Below are positions 8,990 to 16,718 of a stretch of 64,000 nt of DNA, piece by piece (the first letter of the stretch is position 1; every line of letters begins with the position of its first letter). The notes under the pieces are model-generated. The model did not search any database. It saw nothing but the letters and a program-made list of their open reading frames with translations, and was not told where the DNA came from. The stretch is from positions 1-64,000 of the forward strand of contig NZ_JACHXA010000010.1 in the NCBI RefSeq assembly GCF_014191775.1, given 5' to 3'. This DNA comes from Limibacillus halophilus. GTDB lineage: Bacteria > Pseudomonadota > Alphaproteobacteria > Kiloniellales > CECT-8803. A program made the translations under genes and the position numbers.

Positions 8990-9019
8990 CTTATAGTCCC
9001 CCCTCCCTGAAGGGGGCAA
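8990..9019 (-). promoter_or_regulatory. Predicted sigma-70 promoter of the lgt operon
   Basis: On the minus strand TTGCCC (9019-9014) and TATAAG (8995-8990) are separated by 18 bases, a fair housekeeping match. Transcription would start near 8983, giving a leader of about 55 bases before lgt. The spacer contains a short G/C inverted repeat (AGGGGG against CCCCC, 8998-9016). Confidence 0.5.
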
Positions 9020-9084
9020 GGGAAGCGCTCGACCGAATGTCGGCTTCAGTTGTGCCCAGGGTACGCTTGGGGTAAGCAAACGCC

Positions 9085-9555
9085 ATGAGCACCGCAATCA
9101 GCGATAAATTCGGTCCAGAGGCCTTTCAGGCCATCATGCAGCAGGTATTTGGTAGCGCCGTGCCGCATGTCCAAGCCTTGGGTATCACCGTTGAGCATTT
9201 CTCCGGGGAAGAAGTGCTGATGCGGCTGCCTTACCGCGACATCTTCCTAGCCGACCCGGATCGGCGCCTGCTGCACGGCGGCGTGGTGACGACTTTGATC
9301 GATACCGCTTGTGGCCTTGGCGTAGTAGCCGCGCTCGACCCGCCCAGACCGGTAGCGACGCTGGACCTGCGGATCGACTACCTGAAGCCCGGCGCTGCCG
9401 AGCGGGACTTGCTCTGTCGCGCACTCTGCTACCGCATCACCAGCCGCATAGCATTCGCCCGCGCCGAGGCCTTCCATCCGGGTGAGGAAGCCTCACCCAT
9501 AGCGGCGGCAATGGGCAGTTTCATGCTGAGTGACCTGCCTGGTGGAGGGGGTTGA
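9085..9555 (+). CDS. PaaI-type hotdog thioesterase (first of a pair)
   Basis: This 156-residue protein is a single hotdog domain of the 4HBT/PaaI group, which hydrolyses acyl- or aryl-CoA thioesters. The family block is LLHGGVVTTLIDTACGLGV near residue 62, with a helix Asp typical of these enzymes, then PVATLDLRIDYLKPG on the strand that follows. It is divergent from lgt. One base separates its stop from the next ATG, so the tandem pair is one unit and may act as a heteromer or be a duplication. The natural substrate cannot be told from sequence. Confidence 0.88.
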   Translation: MSTAISDKFGPEAFQAIMQQVFGSAVPHVQALGITVEHFSGEEVLMRLPYRDIFLADPDRRLLHGGVVTTLIDTACGLGVVAALDPPRPVATLDLRIDYLKPGAAERDLLCRALCYRITSRIAFARAEAFHPGEEASPIAAAMGSFMLSDLPGGGG

Positions 9556-9556
9556 G

Positions 9557-10012
9557 ATGATGCCGACCGCCTTTCTGGATCGTTTGGAAAAAGCCTATGC
9601 GGAGGATGCCTGGCAGGCGCTTGTCGATTCAATTCCCTACGCCGCCTATCTCGGCTTGGTTGTCGACGACAGCCATGACGAAATGCGCCTGCGTATGCCC
9701 TTTCGCGAGGATCTGGTCGGGAACCCAACCTTGAGCGCCCTGCACGGCGGTGCCATCGGCGCTTTCTTGGAAACGACGGCGATGATGAGTCTCCTTTGGA
9801 AGCTCAAGAGCCCGCTATTACCCAAAACCGTCACCGTGACCGTCGATTATCTACGCTCATCCCGGCGCGAGGATATCTTCGCAGCGGGCGAGGTCACCAA
9901 ACTCGGCCGTCGCGTCGCCAGTGTTCGTGTCGTCGCCTGGAGCCGTAATCGCCAACGCCCGATTGGCGAGACACGCACACATTTCCTGGTCGCCGAGGGC
10001 GGAAAACCCTAA
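9557..10012 (+). CDS. PaaI-type hotdog thioesterase (second of a pair)
   Basis: This is a second hotdog protein, 151 residues from the ATG at 9557. The active-site block reads ALHGGAIGAFLETTAMMSL and is followed by KTVTVTVDYLRSSR. The usual Asp/Glu on the central helix appears to be the Glu of FLET. GGAGGGGG lies just upstream of 9557 and fixes the start; nine earlier in-frame codons belong to the end of the preceding gene. Both thioesterases share length and layout but differ clearly in sequence. Confidence 0.88.
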   Translation: MMPTAFLDRLEKAYAEDAWQALVDSIPYAAYLGLVVDDSHDEMRLRMPFREDLVGNPTLSALHGGAIGAFLETTAMMSLLWKLKSPLLPKTVTVTVDYLRSSRREDIFAAGEVTKLGRRVASVRVVAWSRNRQRPIGETRTHFLVAEGGKP

Positions 10013-10061
10013 GATCGACAAGGCGCTCACCGCTAAGCCAACTTCATGGAGACCGCAAAAG

Positions 10062-10388
10062 ATGCAAACCCGCAATCGACTGCTTGATGACCTTGCCCGC
10101 GTGGCGACCGGTGCCCTGGGTGTGGCAGGAGGGTTACGCCAAGAAGCCGAGGGACGGCTGCGCCAGCAGTTTGAGCGAATCCTGGCAAACATGGATTTGG
10201 TCACCCGGGAAGAATTCGAGGTCGTTCGCGCCATGGCCGTCAAAGCCCGAGAGGAGCAAGAGGCGCTTGCAGATCGGCTGGCAAAATTGGAAGCCGAGCT
10301 GGGAAAAACGGCAAAGGCCAATAGCACCGCGAAAGCGAAGTCGGGCACCGCCCGCAGGGCTTCGAAGCCCAAGACCAAGGCCCCGTAG
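10062..10388 (+). CDS. ubiK: UbiK-family accessory factor (BMFP coiled-coil protein)
   Basis: This 108-residue protein has the layout of UbiK/YqiC: an N-terminal amphipathic part (QTRNRLLDDLARVATGALG), then QQFERILANMDLVTREEFE and a coiled coil (AMAVKAREEQEALADRLAKLEAEL), ending in a Lys/Ala-rich tail. UbiK helps assemble the ubiquinone synthesis complex in aerobic conditions and binds membranes in vitro. I use the ATG at 10062; an open frame begins 47 codons earlier but overlaps the thioesterase gene and does not resemble the family. It fits the aerobic respiratory genes elsewhere in the window. Confidence 0.85.
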   Translation: MQTRNRLLDDLARVATGALGVAGGLRQEAEGRLRQQFERILANMDLVTREEFEVVRAMAVKAREEQEALADRLAKLEAELGKTAKANSTAKAKSGTARRASKPKTKAP

Positions 10389-10491
10389 TCCGATCAAGTG
10401 GGGTCGGGAAGCAGGAAAACTCCGGCTGAAAGCCCCTAAAACCCTCCGTTTTCGTTATTTTTCCACAGTTTTCGCCAATACAGTCTTGCAC

Positions 10492-10518
10492 CGCTAAATA
10501 CAGCGTGGCACGCTAAAT
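10492..10518. repeat. Direct repeat CGCTAAAT upstream of the YbjN gene
   Basis: CGCTAAAT occurs at 10492-10499 and again at 10511-10518, 19 bases start to start, about 105 bases before the YbjN-domain gene. The 234-base gap 10389-10622 otherwise shows nothing I can name. It could be a regulator site at a promoter; no factor is suggested by sequence. Confidence 0.3.
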
Positions 10519-10622
10519 CTTGTGGGTCGCATCGAAATCTTCTCCATATATCGCGGAGCTGAGGCGGCCCTCGGGAGGTGCCGGCCTTTGGCATCAACGA
10601 TCACGGGAGGGTTCCAATCATC

Positions 10623-11123
10623 ATGGAAAGTCTCGCCCCGCACCCGAGTTCGGTCGTCAATCCCATCGATCTTCTTGAAGAGTTGGTGAGCGCAAACGAC
10701 TGGCCTTTCGACAGGTCAAGCGAATGCGAACTGGCGGTCGAACTTTCCGGTCGATGGTGTGCCTATCATCTTTGGTTCGTCTGGCACGAGCAGGTGGGCG
10801 GCATGTATTTCTCCTGCCATTTCGATTTGAAAGTACCGCGTGTCAGATACAATGCCGTTCACGCCCTCATCGGCGGCATGAACGAACAGCTCTGGATGGG
10901 TCATTTTGAGCTTGGCGCGGAAGAGGGTCAGGTGGTATTTCGCCATACGATACCCTATCGCGGCACCGCTGGTCCCAGTGTCGAACAGTTGGAAGACCTG
11001 ATGGACACCGCGATTTTAGAATGTGAACGCTTCTATCCGGCCATGCAGATGGTCATCTGGGCGGGCCATTCCGTCCCCGATGCCCTGGCAACGGCCATGA
11101 TGGAGACCGTAGGAGAGGCCTGA
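10623..11123 (+). CDS. YbjN domain-containing protein
   Basis: This 166-residue protein has the YbjN fold (type III secretion chaperone-like): ANDWPFDRSSECELAVELSG at the start, VGGMYFSCHFDLKVP, then a long helix RYNAVHALIGGMNEQLWMGHFEL and C-terminal ECERFYPAMQMVIWAG. It is a common alphaproteobacterial gene next to proC, but its job is unknown; E. coli YbjN affects motility and stress phenotypes. GGGAGG at 10605-10610 supports the ATG at 10623 over earlier in-frame starts. The proC start follows after 8 bases. Confidence 0.88.
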   Translation: MESLAPHPSSVVNPIDLLEELVSANDWPFDRSSECELAVELSGRWCAYHLWFVWHEQVGGMYFSCHFDLKVPRVRYNAVHALIGGMNEQLWMGHFELGAEEGQVVFRHTIPYRGTAGPSVEQLEDLMDTAILECERFYPAMQMVIWAGHSVPDALATAMMETVGEA

Positions 11124-11131
11124 CTTTAAGA

Positions 11132-11968
11132 ATGCCTGAAATATTGAATCTGCCGGGGTCGTTGCTGTTGGTTGGCTGCGGCAAGATGGGGGGTGCGCTC
11201 CTCGATGGTTGGCTGGCGCGTGGATTGCCGCCGAAAGATGTCTTCATCGTTGAGCCTTTCCAAGCTATGCGTGAGACGCTGGCGGCCAAAGGCGTGAACG
11301 TTTGCGCAGACGAAAGCGGTCTGCCCAAAGACCTTCGGCCTGCCGTCATTCTCCTGGCTACCAAGCCGCAGCAATTCTCCGAGGCTCTGCCAGCCTACGC
11401 GCGATTCGCCCGACCCGATTGCTGTTACCTCTCTGTTGCGGCAGGGAAAACCATCGCCGCGATGAAGCAACTGCTGGGGCCGAACGCTGTGGTTATCCGA
11501 GCCATGCCGAACACCCCTGCCGCAGTCGGGCGCGGTATCACGGTATTCACACCCGACGCCAATGCCACAGAGGCACAACGCCGGATTTCGAGCGAATTGC
11601 TCGAGGCCGTCGGTGAAGTCGCCGAACTGGAGGATGAAGGTTTACTGGACGCCGTAACCGCCGTTTCCGGCGGTGGTCCAGCCTACGTTTTCCTGCTGAT
11701 CGAATGCCTGGCCAGAGCGGGAGTGGAGGCCGGACTGCCGGAGGCGCTGGCAATGCAGCTGGCAAGCGTGACCGTCAGCGGCGCTGGCGAACTGGCGCGC
11801 CTGTCTGCGGAGGACGCCGCCACTTTGCGGCGGAACGTGACCAGCCCACGCGGCACTACTCTTGAAGCCTTGAATGTGTTGATGGCCGATGACGGGCTGC
11901 AGCCGCTTATGACGCGCGCGATCGCCGCGGCCACGCGGCGCAGCCGTGAGCTTGCAGAAAATGACTGA
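11132..11968 (+). CDS. proC: Pyrroline-5-carboxylate reductase
   Basis: This enzyme reduces pyrroline-5-carboxylate to proline with NAD(P)H, the last step of proline synthesis. The 278 residues include the Rossmann start LLVGCGKMGGALLDGW, MPNTPAAVG, and the ProC signature around VSGGGPAYVFLLIECLARAG, followed by the C-terminal dimer helix ending in TSPRGTTLEALNVL. It lies between the YbjN gene and ybaK in one plus-strand run; its stop overlaps the ybaK start. Confidence 0.95.
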   Translation: MPEILNLPGSLLLVGCGKMGGALLDGWLARGLPPKDVFIVEPFQAMRETLAAKGVNVCADESGLPKDLRPAVILLATKPQQFSEALPAYARFARPDCCYLSVAAGKTIAAMKQLLGPNAVVIRAMPNTPAAVGRGITVFTPDANATEAQRRISSELLEAVGEVAELEDEGLLDAVTAVSGGGPAYVFLLIECLARAGVEAGLPEALAMQLASVTVSGAGELARLSAEDAATLRRNVTSPRGTTLEALNVLMADDGLQPLMTRAIAAATRRSRELAEND

Positions 11969-12449
11969 GCAACCGCTCAAGCCGAGCGCCCAACGCGTCC
12001 AGGATCACTTGACCGGGCTTGGCTACGACTGCCGCGTCACGAGCTTTTCCGAAAGTACCAGGACCTCCGAAGAGGCCGCCGCGGCAATCGGTTGCACGGT
12101 CGGTCAAATCGCCAAGTCCCTGATCTTTCGCGGCAAGCAAAGCGGAAAGGCTGTTTTGGCCATTGCCTGCGGCGACCGCCGTGTCGATGAGAAGAAACTT
12201 GCGGCACTGATCGGCGAGAAAGTCGGGCGTGCCGACCCCGAGTTTGTCCGTGAAGCGACCGGCTTTGCCATCGGCGGGGTTCCGCCGGTCGGCCATAGCA
12301 GCCCCTCCATCACGCTGTTGGATGAGGGACTTTGGCGGTTTGAGCGCATTTGGGCGGCTGCCGGCACACCCAACAGCGTCTTTGAAACAACGCCCGACGA
12401 TCTTGCTTCCATGACGGAGGGTTTGCGCGGCGACCTGCAGAAAACCTGA
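11961..12449 (+). CDS. YbaK/EbsC-family aminoacyl-tRNA deacylase
   Basis: This 162-residue protein belongs to the YbaK/ProX editing-domain family, which hydrolyses mischarged tRNAs in trans. Conserved parts are TSEEAAAAIGCTVGQIAKSL, the VLAIACGDRRVDEKKLA block with the functional Lys region, and GGVPPVGH. The exact specificity (Cys-tRNAPro, Ala-tRNAPro or other) cannot be assigned. I take the ATG at 11961, overlapping the proC stop by 8 bases; a GTG at 11946 is in frame. Genetic linkage to proC is suggestive of proline-related editing but is only inference. Confidence 0.85.
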   Translation: MTEQPLKPSAQRVQDHLTGLGYDCRVTSFSESTRTSEEAAAAIGCTVGQIAKSLIFRGKQSGKAVLAIACGDRRVDEKKLAALIGEKVGRADPEFVREATGFAIGGVPPVGHSSPSITLLDEGLWRFERIWAAAGTPNSVFETTPDDLASMTEGLRGDLQKT

Positions 12450-12546
12450 GTTTGTTGGTCACGATTGCAGTCTCAAGTCTTGTTTCCTGATATCTTCGGA
12501 CTTAGCTGACTCTTAGAGAGCCACCTGACTGGAGGTTATCAGCACC

Positions 12547-13221
12547 ATGGCTACCGCGAAAAAACCCACTGTAAAGAAGGCGGCAAAGGGCAAAAGTAGC
12601 CGGGCCAAATCACAAAGCGACGACCGCTCGGCGGAAGACCGCCTGATCGATGCCACGATGAAACTTGTTGTCGACCGTGGCTGGCGCAATCTCTCACTGG
12701 CGGAAATCGGTGAGGCCGCAGGTCTCGGTTTGGCGGAACTGCACGCAATCGCACCAAGCAAGTCGGCTATTCTGAACCTCCTGATTCGCCGAATTGATCG
12801 GCAAGTCCTTGCGGAAGGACGCCTGAGTGAGGATCAAGGATCTGCGCGTGATCGCTTGTTCGATGTATTGATGCGCCGCTTCGACGCCATGCAACCCTAT
12901 CGCGTCGCCTTGGGTGAAATCCTGTATGACTGCAGGCGTGACCCGCTCAGCCTCGCCACTAGCCTGCCGAGACTGGCATGCTCTATGGCCTGGATGCTGG
13001 AGGCCGCTGGTCTGGATAGCCACGGTCTGCGGGGCGTCATTCGAATAAAAGGCCTGTCGGCCGCCTACTTGGTGACGCTTAGAACCTGGCTCAAGGATGA
13101 CAGCGACGATTTGGCGGCGACAATGGCAACGCTGGACCGCCAGCTTTTGCGACTGGATGGCTGGGCCCGGCGATGCCGCGGGCCGCAGCGACAAGGCGAA
13201 ACACAAGCGGTCGGCACATAA
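12547..13221 (+). CDS. TetR-fold regulator with COQ9-like C-terminal half
   Basis: The 224-residue protein starts with a Lys/Ala-rich basic segment (about residues 1-28), then a TetR-type helix-turn-helix: DRLIDATMKLVVDRGW, LSLAEIGEAAGL, with ELHAIAPSKSAILNLL as recognition and following helices. The C-terminal half (LFDVLMRRFDAMQPYR; SMAWMLEAAGL; LRTWLKDDSDDL) resembles the COQ9/'rpsU-divergent' family, which shares the TetR fold and binds quinone-pathway lipids. It lies 180 bases upstream of the phasin gene. It may regulate that gene or be a lipid-binding protein; sequence does not decide. The lysine tail is unusual for TetR proteins. Confidence 0.75.
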   Translation: MATAKKPTVKKAAKGKSSRAKSQSDDRSAEDRLIDATMKLVVDRGWRNLSLAEIGEAAGLGLAELHAIAPSKSAILNLLIRRIDRQVLAEGRLSEDQGSARDRLFDVLMRRFDAMQPYRVALGEILYDCRRDPLSLATSLPRLACSMAWMLEAAGLDSHGLRGVIRIKGLSAAYLVTLRTWLKDDSDDLAATMATLDRQLLRLDGWARRCRGPQRQGETQAVGT

Positions 13222-13265
13222 GTATTATTACGCACTTGCGAGATTGCTGTTTTCCGCAGAAATAC

Positions 13266-13320
13266 TTGACGTTTGCGATTTTTTGCCTCATATAGGGGTT
13301 AGATTTGTTGCAGTGCAACA
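13266..13320 (+). promoter_or_regulatory. Phasin promoter with an operator-like perfect palindrome at the start of transcription
   Basis: TTGACG (13266-13271) and CATATA (13289-13294) are 17 bases apart, so transcription should start near 13301-13303. Directly there, TGTTGCA-G-TGCAACA (13306-13320) is a perfect 7+1+7 palindrome. TGC-rich inverted sites are known targets of the PHB-responsive repressor PhaR at phasin promoters in Paracoccus and Rhodobacter. A repressor bound here would block initiation. The link to PhaR is inference from position and base composition. Confidence 0.65.
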
Positions 13321-13401
13321 TAATCGTCACGCCGCGCAGCGGTGATGTTGCGTCGCGGGCCAATTGGAAACCTTTTCCGGTAAGCGTTACAGGAGACAGT
13401 C

Positions 13402-13890
13402 ATGACCAGCAGCAACAACCCCTTCTTCAACACCGACTTCAGCGACTTCATGGACCCACAGAAAATTGCCGCTTCCTTCCAGGGTGCAGGGTTCAATGCC
13501 AATGCCTGGACCGAAATTCATCGTAAGAATCTCGAGACGATCGCCGAAGCCAACCGCATCTGTTTCGAAGGCCTGCAGGCCGCCGGACAGCGCCAGGCCG
13601 AGATCATTCGTCGGTCGCTCGAGGAGGCCGTTGAGGCCGTCAGTGCGCTTGCTGAGCAAGGTGCTCCGGAGAAACGCGCCGCCCTGCAGATTGAAATGGT
13701 CAAGCAGAGCTACGAGAAGATGCTCGCCAATCTGCGCGAGCTTAGTGAAATCAACAGCAAGTCGACCAGCGAAGCAGCAGAGAAGATCAACCAGCGCATC
13801 GCCGCGAACCTCGACGAGTTGGGTGCGACCCTTCAGGAAATGTCTGCGGGCCAGCCCGCATCGAAAGGCACCAGCAAATCCAAGAAGTAA
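13402..13890 (+). CDS. phaP: Phasin family protein (PHA granule-associated)
   Basis: Phasins coat polyhydroxyalkanoate granules and control their size and number. The 162 residues show the family start (NPFFNTDFSDFMDPQKIAAS), then long amphipathic helices rich in Ala/Glu/Gln with NLETIAEANRICFEGLQAAG and RRSLEEAVEAVSAL, no Cys-based catalytic motif, and a Ser/Lys-rich tail. It stands alone between its own promoter and terminator. No PHA synthase gene is in the window. Some phasin-like proteins serve other stress roles, but the operator supports a PHA role. Confidence 0.85.
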   Translation: MTSSNNPFFNTDFSDFMDPQKIAASFQGAGFNANAWTEIHRKNLETIAEANRICFEGLQAAGQRQAEIIRRSLEEAVEAVSALAEQGAPEKRAALQIEMVKQSYEKMLANLRELSEINSKSTSEAAEKINQRIAANLDELGATLQEMSAGQPASKGTSKSKK

Positions 13891-13935
13891 CCACTGCTGA
13901 AGCGCCTTCACCTATTATCTGGTGTGGAACTAAGA

Positions 13936-13963
13936 GGGTCGTGGCTTGCTACGGCCCTTTTTT
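13936..13963 (+). terminator. Rho-independent terminator after the phasin gene
   Basis: GGGTCGT (13936-13942) pairs with ACGGCCC (13951-13957), seven base pairs with one G-U, around an 8-base loop, followed by six T. It lies 46 bases after the phasin stop. Confidence 0.8.
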
Positions 13964-14078
13964 CCGTTAAACCTCTGTAACCTACGTCGTTTTATGCACC
14001 TGCGGGCAAGACAGGTAAGACCACTTTGTGCAAGACTGCGTCCGCTGGCAGTAGAAGATAAAGCGAGAGGTCGAAACG

Positions 14079-14747
14079 ATGGGTGAATGGGTACACTTGA
14101 CCGCGGCCGATGGGCACGGATTCGAGGCCTATCGCAGCACGCCGCCACAAGAGAGCCTCGGTGCCATCGTGGTGGTGCAGGAAATTTTTGGCGTCAACAG
14201 TCACATACGCAGCGTCACGGACCGCTTTGCAGCCGCAGGCTATACGGCATTGGCACCGGCCTATTTCGATAGAATCGAACCCCGCGTCGAACTGGGCTAC
14301 GACCCGGAGGGTGTTGCGCGTGGGCGATCCCTCAAAGCAGAGGTCGGCTACGAGCAAGCAATGCTCGATACGGGCGCCGCGGTCGCGCGTTTGATCAGCG
14401 AGACCCATAAAGTCGCGGTCGTCGGCTATTGCTGGGGTGGAGATTTGGCTTGGCTGGCGGCCTCCGAGTTGCCCATTGCCGCCGCCGTCGCCTATTACGG
14501 CGGCGGGATCGCCAATCTGCTGGATCGCAAACCGCACGCGCCGCTGATGTTGCATTTCGGCGAAACCGACCAGGCTATCCCTTTGGAGAGCGTCGGCAAA
14601 ATAGCCGAGGCGGTCCCGAAAGTGCCGTTGCATCTTTACCCAGCGGGTCACGGCTTCAACTGCGATCAGCGCGCAAGTTACCATCAGGCGAGCGCCGACC
14701 TGGCTTTCGAGCGGAGTCTCGAGTTTTTGCGCCGACACCTACACTAA
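14079..14747 (+). CDS. Dienelactone hydrolase family protein
   Basis: This is a 222-residue alpha/beta hydrolase of the DLH group, with the Cys nucleophile in GYCWGG (Cys118), Asp164 in HFGETDQAIP, and His191 in PAGHGFNC. The Glu of QEIFG that triggers the nucleophile in true DLH is also present. Classical members open dienelactone in chloro-aromatic breakdown, but most genomic copies have unknown substrates and no aromatic pathway genes are nearby. It is followed within 18 bases by a DUF427 gene. A hydrolase of a small ester or lactone is as far as sequence goes. Confidence 0.9.
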   Translation: MGEWVHLTAADGHGFEAYRSTPPQESLGAIVVVQEIFGVNSHIRSVTDRFAAAGYTALAPAYFDRIEPRVELGYDPEGVARGRSLKAEVGYEQAMLDTGAAVARLISETHKVAVVGYCWGGDLAWLAASELPIAAAVAYYGGGIANLLDRKPHAPLMLHFGETDQAIPLESVGKIAEAVPKVPLHLYPAGHGFNCDQRASYHQASADLAFERSLEFLRRHLH

Positions 14748-14765
14748 GCCAACAGGGCCGATCAC

Positions 14766-15137
14766 ATGCCCCAGAAGAGAGTATCACTTCGTCCCTTGAA
14801 TAAACGCGTGACCCTGAAAGTCGCTGCGCGCCCATTGGCTTTGAGCGACAAAGCGGTGTTACTGCACGAAGATGGCTACCAACCCGTTCTATACCTGCCA
14901 ATATCGGATATTCCCGACGGGCTTTTGATCCCCAGCGATACCAGGACCCATTGCCCTCACAAGGGCGATGCCCGCTACTTCGATCTGCGGCTCGAAAACG
15001 CAACGATCAAAGATGCGGCCTGGAATTACCCGGTTCCCATTCCCGGCATGGAGCCGCTCGCATCACTGGTTGCGTTCTACCGCGACAAACTCGACGCACA
15101 CAAAATATCCCTGGTCGAAGAGGTAAACGGCGAATGA
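14766..15137 (+). CDS. DUF427 domain-containing protein
   Basis: The 123-residue protein is a DUF427 member: a small beta-rich fold with the family blocks LYLPISDIPDGLL, RTHCPHKGDARYF and DAAWNYPVP. The His-Cys-Pro-His-Lys-Gly stretch is the most conserved part and may form an active or binding site. No function is established for the family. Its TGA overlaps the ATG of the following VOC gene, so they are coupled. Confidence 0.85.
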   Translation: MPQKRVSLRPLNKRVTLKVAARPLALSDKAVLLHEDGYQPVLYLPISDIPDGLLIPSDTRTHCPHKGDARYFDLRLENATIKDAAWNYPVPIPGMEPLASLVAFYRDKLDAHKISLVEEVNGE

Positions 15138-16006
15138 TCGATAGAGGTATAGACCATCTCGTGCTTTGCGCGCGCGACTTAGCGAAGGCGCGTGAGCGCT
15201 ATCAATCCCTGGGCTTCACCATGACGCCCCGCGCCGAGCACCCCTTTGGTACCGGCAATTCCTTGGTTCAGTTGCAGGGGTCGTTTTTGGAGATCCTATC
15301 GGTCACTCGACCGGAACTGATTACGGCAGCCGCAGCTGGTCATTTCTCCTTCGCCGACTACAATCGCGCCTTCCTGGAGAAGCGAGAAGGCTTTTCCATG
15401 TTGGTCTTCGAAAGCAAGGATGCCGGACGCGATCAGGCTGAGTTCGGAAATGCGGGCCTGAGAACCTACCCGACGTTCGATTTTCAACGCAAAGCCAAAC
15501 AGCCGAGCGGCGAAGAGGTAACTGTCGGCTTCTCGCTCGCTTTCGTGACGGACCCGCGCATGCCAGACGCCGTTTTCTTCACCTGTCAGCAGCACGCCCC
15601 GCAGTACTTCTGGAAACCCGACTACCAAAAGCACGCCAACAGCAGCCGCACGGTGGAAGAGGTCGTCATGGTCGCGGCTGATCCTCGCGCGCTGGTCGAC
15701 CTTTTCTCCGGTTTGCAAGGGCACGACAGGGTTGCCGCACAGGCGGACCGACTGACCGTGCAGACAAGCCGAGGAAAGATCACTGTTCTGACGCCCGCCG
15801 GTTTCTCGGCCCGTTTTCCGAGTGACGCCGGCGCTAAAGAAACCGACGAACCGCACTTGGCCGCCTATGTGCTGGGGGTCGAATCACTCGATACCGCCGG
15901 GCGGTGTTTGGAAGCCAGCGGGCTACCGCACCGCCGCGAGGGCCGGATGCTGCAGGTCGCAAGCCAGGATCTCTTCGGAACGGCGCTGGGTTTTGTTGAG
16001 CCCTAG
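15134..16006 (+). CDS. VOC/glyoxalase-like family protein
   Basis: This 290-residue protein starts MIDRGIDHLVLCARDLAKA, a vicinal-oxygen-chelate opening strand with a metal-type His, and continues with GTGNSLVQLQGSFLEILSV, matching the glyoxalase-like domain (PF13468 type). The second half is a further VOC-like repeat (residues ~170-290). Such proteins bind a metal and act on small carbonyl compounds or serve resistance roles; the substrate here is unknown. I use the ATG at 15134, which overlaps the DUF427 stop as ATGA; the longer open frame from 14951 runs inside the DUF427 gene. Confidence 0.85.
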   Translation: MIDRGIDHLVLCARDLAKARERYQSLGFTMTPRAEHPFGTGNSLVQLQGSFLEILSVTRPELITAAAAGHFSFADYNRAFLEKREGFSMLVFESKDAGRDQAEFGNAGLRTYPTFDFQRKAKQPSGEEVTVGFSLAFVTDPRMPDAVFFTCQQHAPQYFWKPDYQKHANSSRTVEEVVMVAADPRALVDLFSGLQGHDRVAAQADRLTVQTSRGKITVLTPAGFSARFPSDAGAKETDEPHLAAYVLGVESLDTAGRCLEASGLPHRREGRMLQVASQDLFGTALGFVEP

Positions 16007-16034
16007 TGGCCTAGGCCGGGTGGCACCCCACGAC

Positions 16035-16715
16035 TTAGCGGGCCTGGCGTCCGTAACCGCTATCTCGGAACTTAGCTAGAACTTCCGCCATTTCGTCAGC
16101 CGATAAGATATTCGGCGTGCCGACCTGCAGGGCGGCGAGGTAAATTCCGGCCAGCGCCTCAACCTCAATCGCCAGGGCGATTGCTCGCTCAAGGGTCGTA
16201 TCACAGGCGATCATGCCGTGGTTCGCCATCAGACAGGCTTTACGGCCCTCAAGGGCCTCCAGAACGAGATCGGAAAGCTCCTGAGAGCCGAACAACGCAT
16301 ACGGCGTGCAGCGGATATCAATGCCGCCCGCGACCGCCACCATGTAATGAAATGCGGGCAAATCACGGCCCAAGCAGGCTAGCGCCGTGGTGTGTGGTGC
16401 GTGGCAATGCACGACCGCGCCAAACTCGGCGCGCGTTGCCAGGATATCCCGGTGGAAGCGCCATTCGCTGGTCGGTTGTTCGGGCTGATCCTCGTCGATC
16501 TTGCCGCCGTCCCACCCCAAGAGCACCATTGATTCAGGCGTAAGATCACGGACCGCTACGCCGGAGGGTGTGACTAAAATCTCATCTCCAAACCGAGTTC
16601 CGATATTACCGGTGCTGCCTCTGTTGAGCCCGGCGTCTTCAAGTCGGATTGCCGCCTCGACCAGCGAAAGCCTGACCTGATCCTGCGCTTCATTCATCCC
16701 AGCTTTATCGTCCAC
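16035..16715 (-). CDS. Class II aldolase, predicted 5-(methylthio)ribulose-1-phosphate aldolase (Ald2-like)
   Basis: This is a zinc class II aldolase of the fuculose-1-phosphate aldolase/adducin family, 226 residues. The catalytic and zinc residues Glu84, His103, His105 and His166 have exactly the spacing of E. coli FucA (73, 92, 94, 155). It begins 3 bases after mtnA, itself overlapping mtnP. In Rhodospirillum rubrum an aldolase in the same mtnP-mtnA-aldolase order cleaves 5-(methylthio)ribulose 1-phosphate to DHAP and (methylthio)acetaldehyde. I infer the same role. A generic sugar-phosphate aldolase is the alternative; MtnB dehydratase is related, but no mtnC/mtnD genes accompany it here. 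Confidence 0.82.
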   Translation of the reverse strand: MDDKAGMNEAQDQVRLSLVEAAIRLEDAGLNRGSTGNIGTRFGDEILVTPSGVAVRDLTPESMVLLGWDGGKIDEDQPEQPTSEWRFHRDILATRAEFGAVVHCHAPHTTALACLGRDLPAFHYMVAVAGGIDIRCTPYALFGSQELSDLVLEALEGRKACLMANHGMIACDTTLERAIALAIEVEALAGIYLAALQVGTPNILSADEMAEVLAKFRDSGYGRQAR

Positions 16716-16718
16716 GAC

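Noticed and set aside
10455-10470. DnaA-box-like TTTTTCCACAG in the ubiK-ybjN gap
   Set aside because: A single site with one mismatch, no cluster and no origin-type neighbours.
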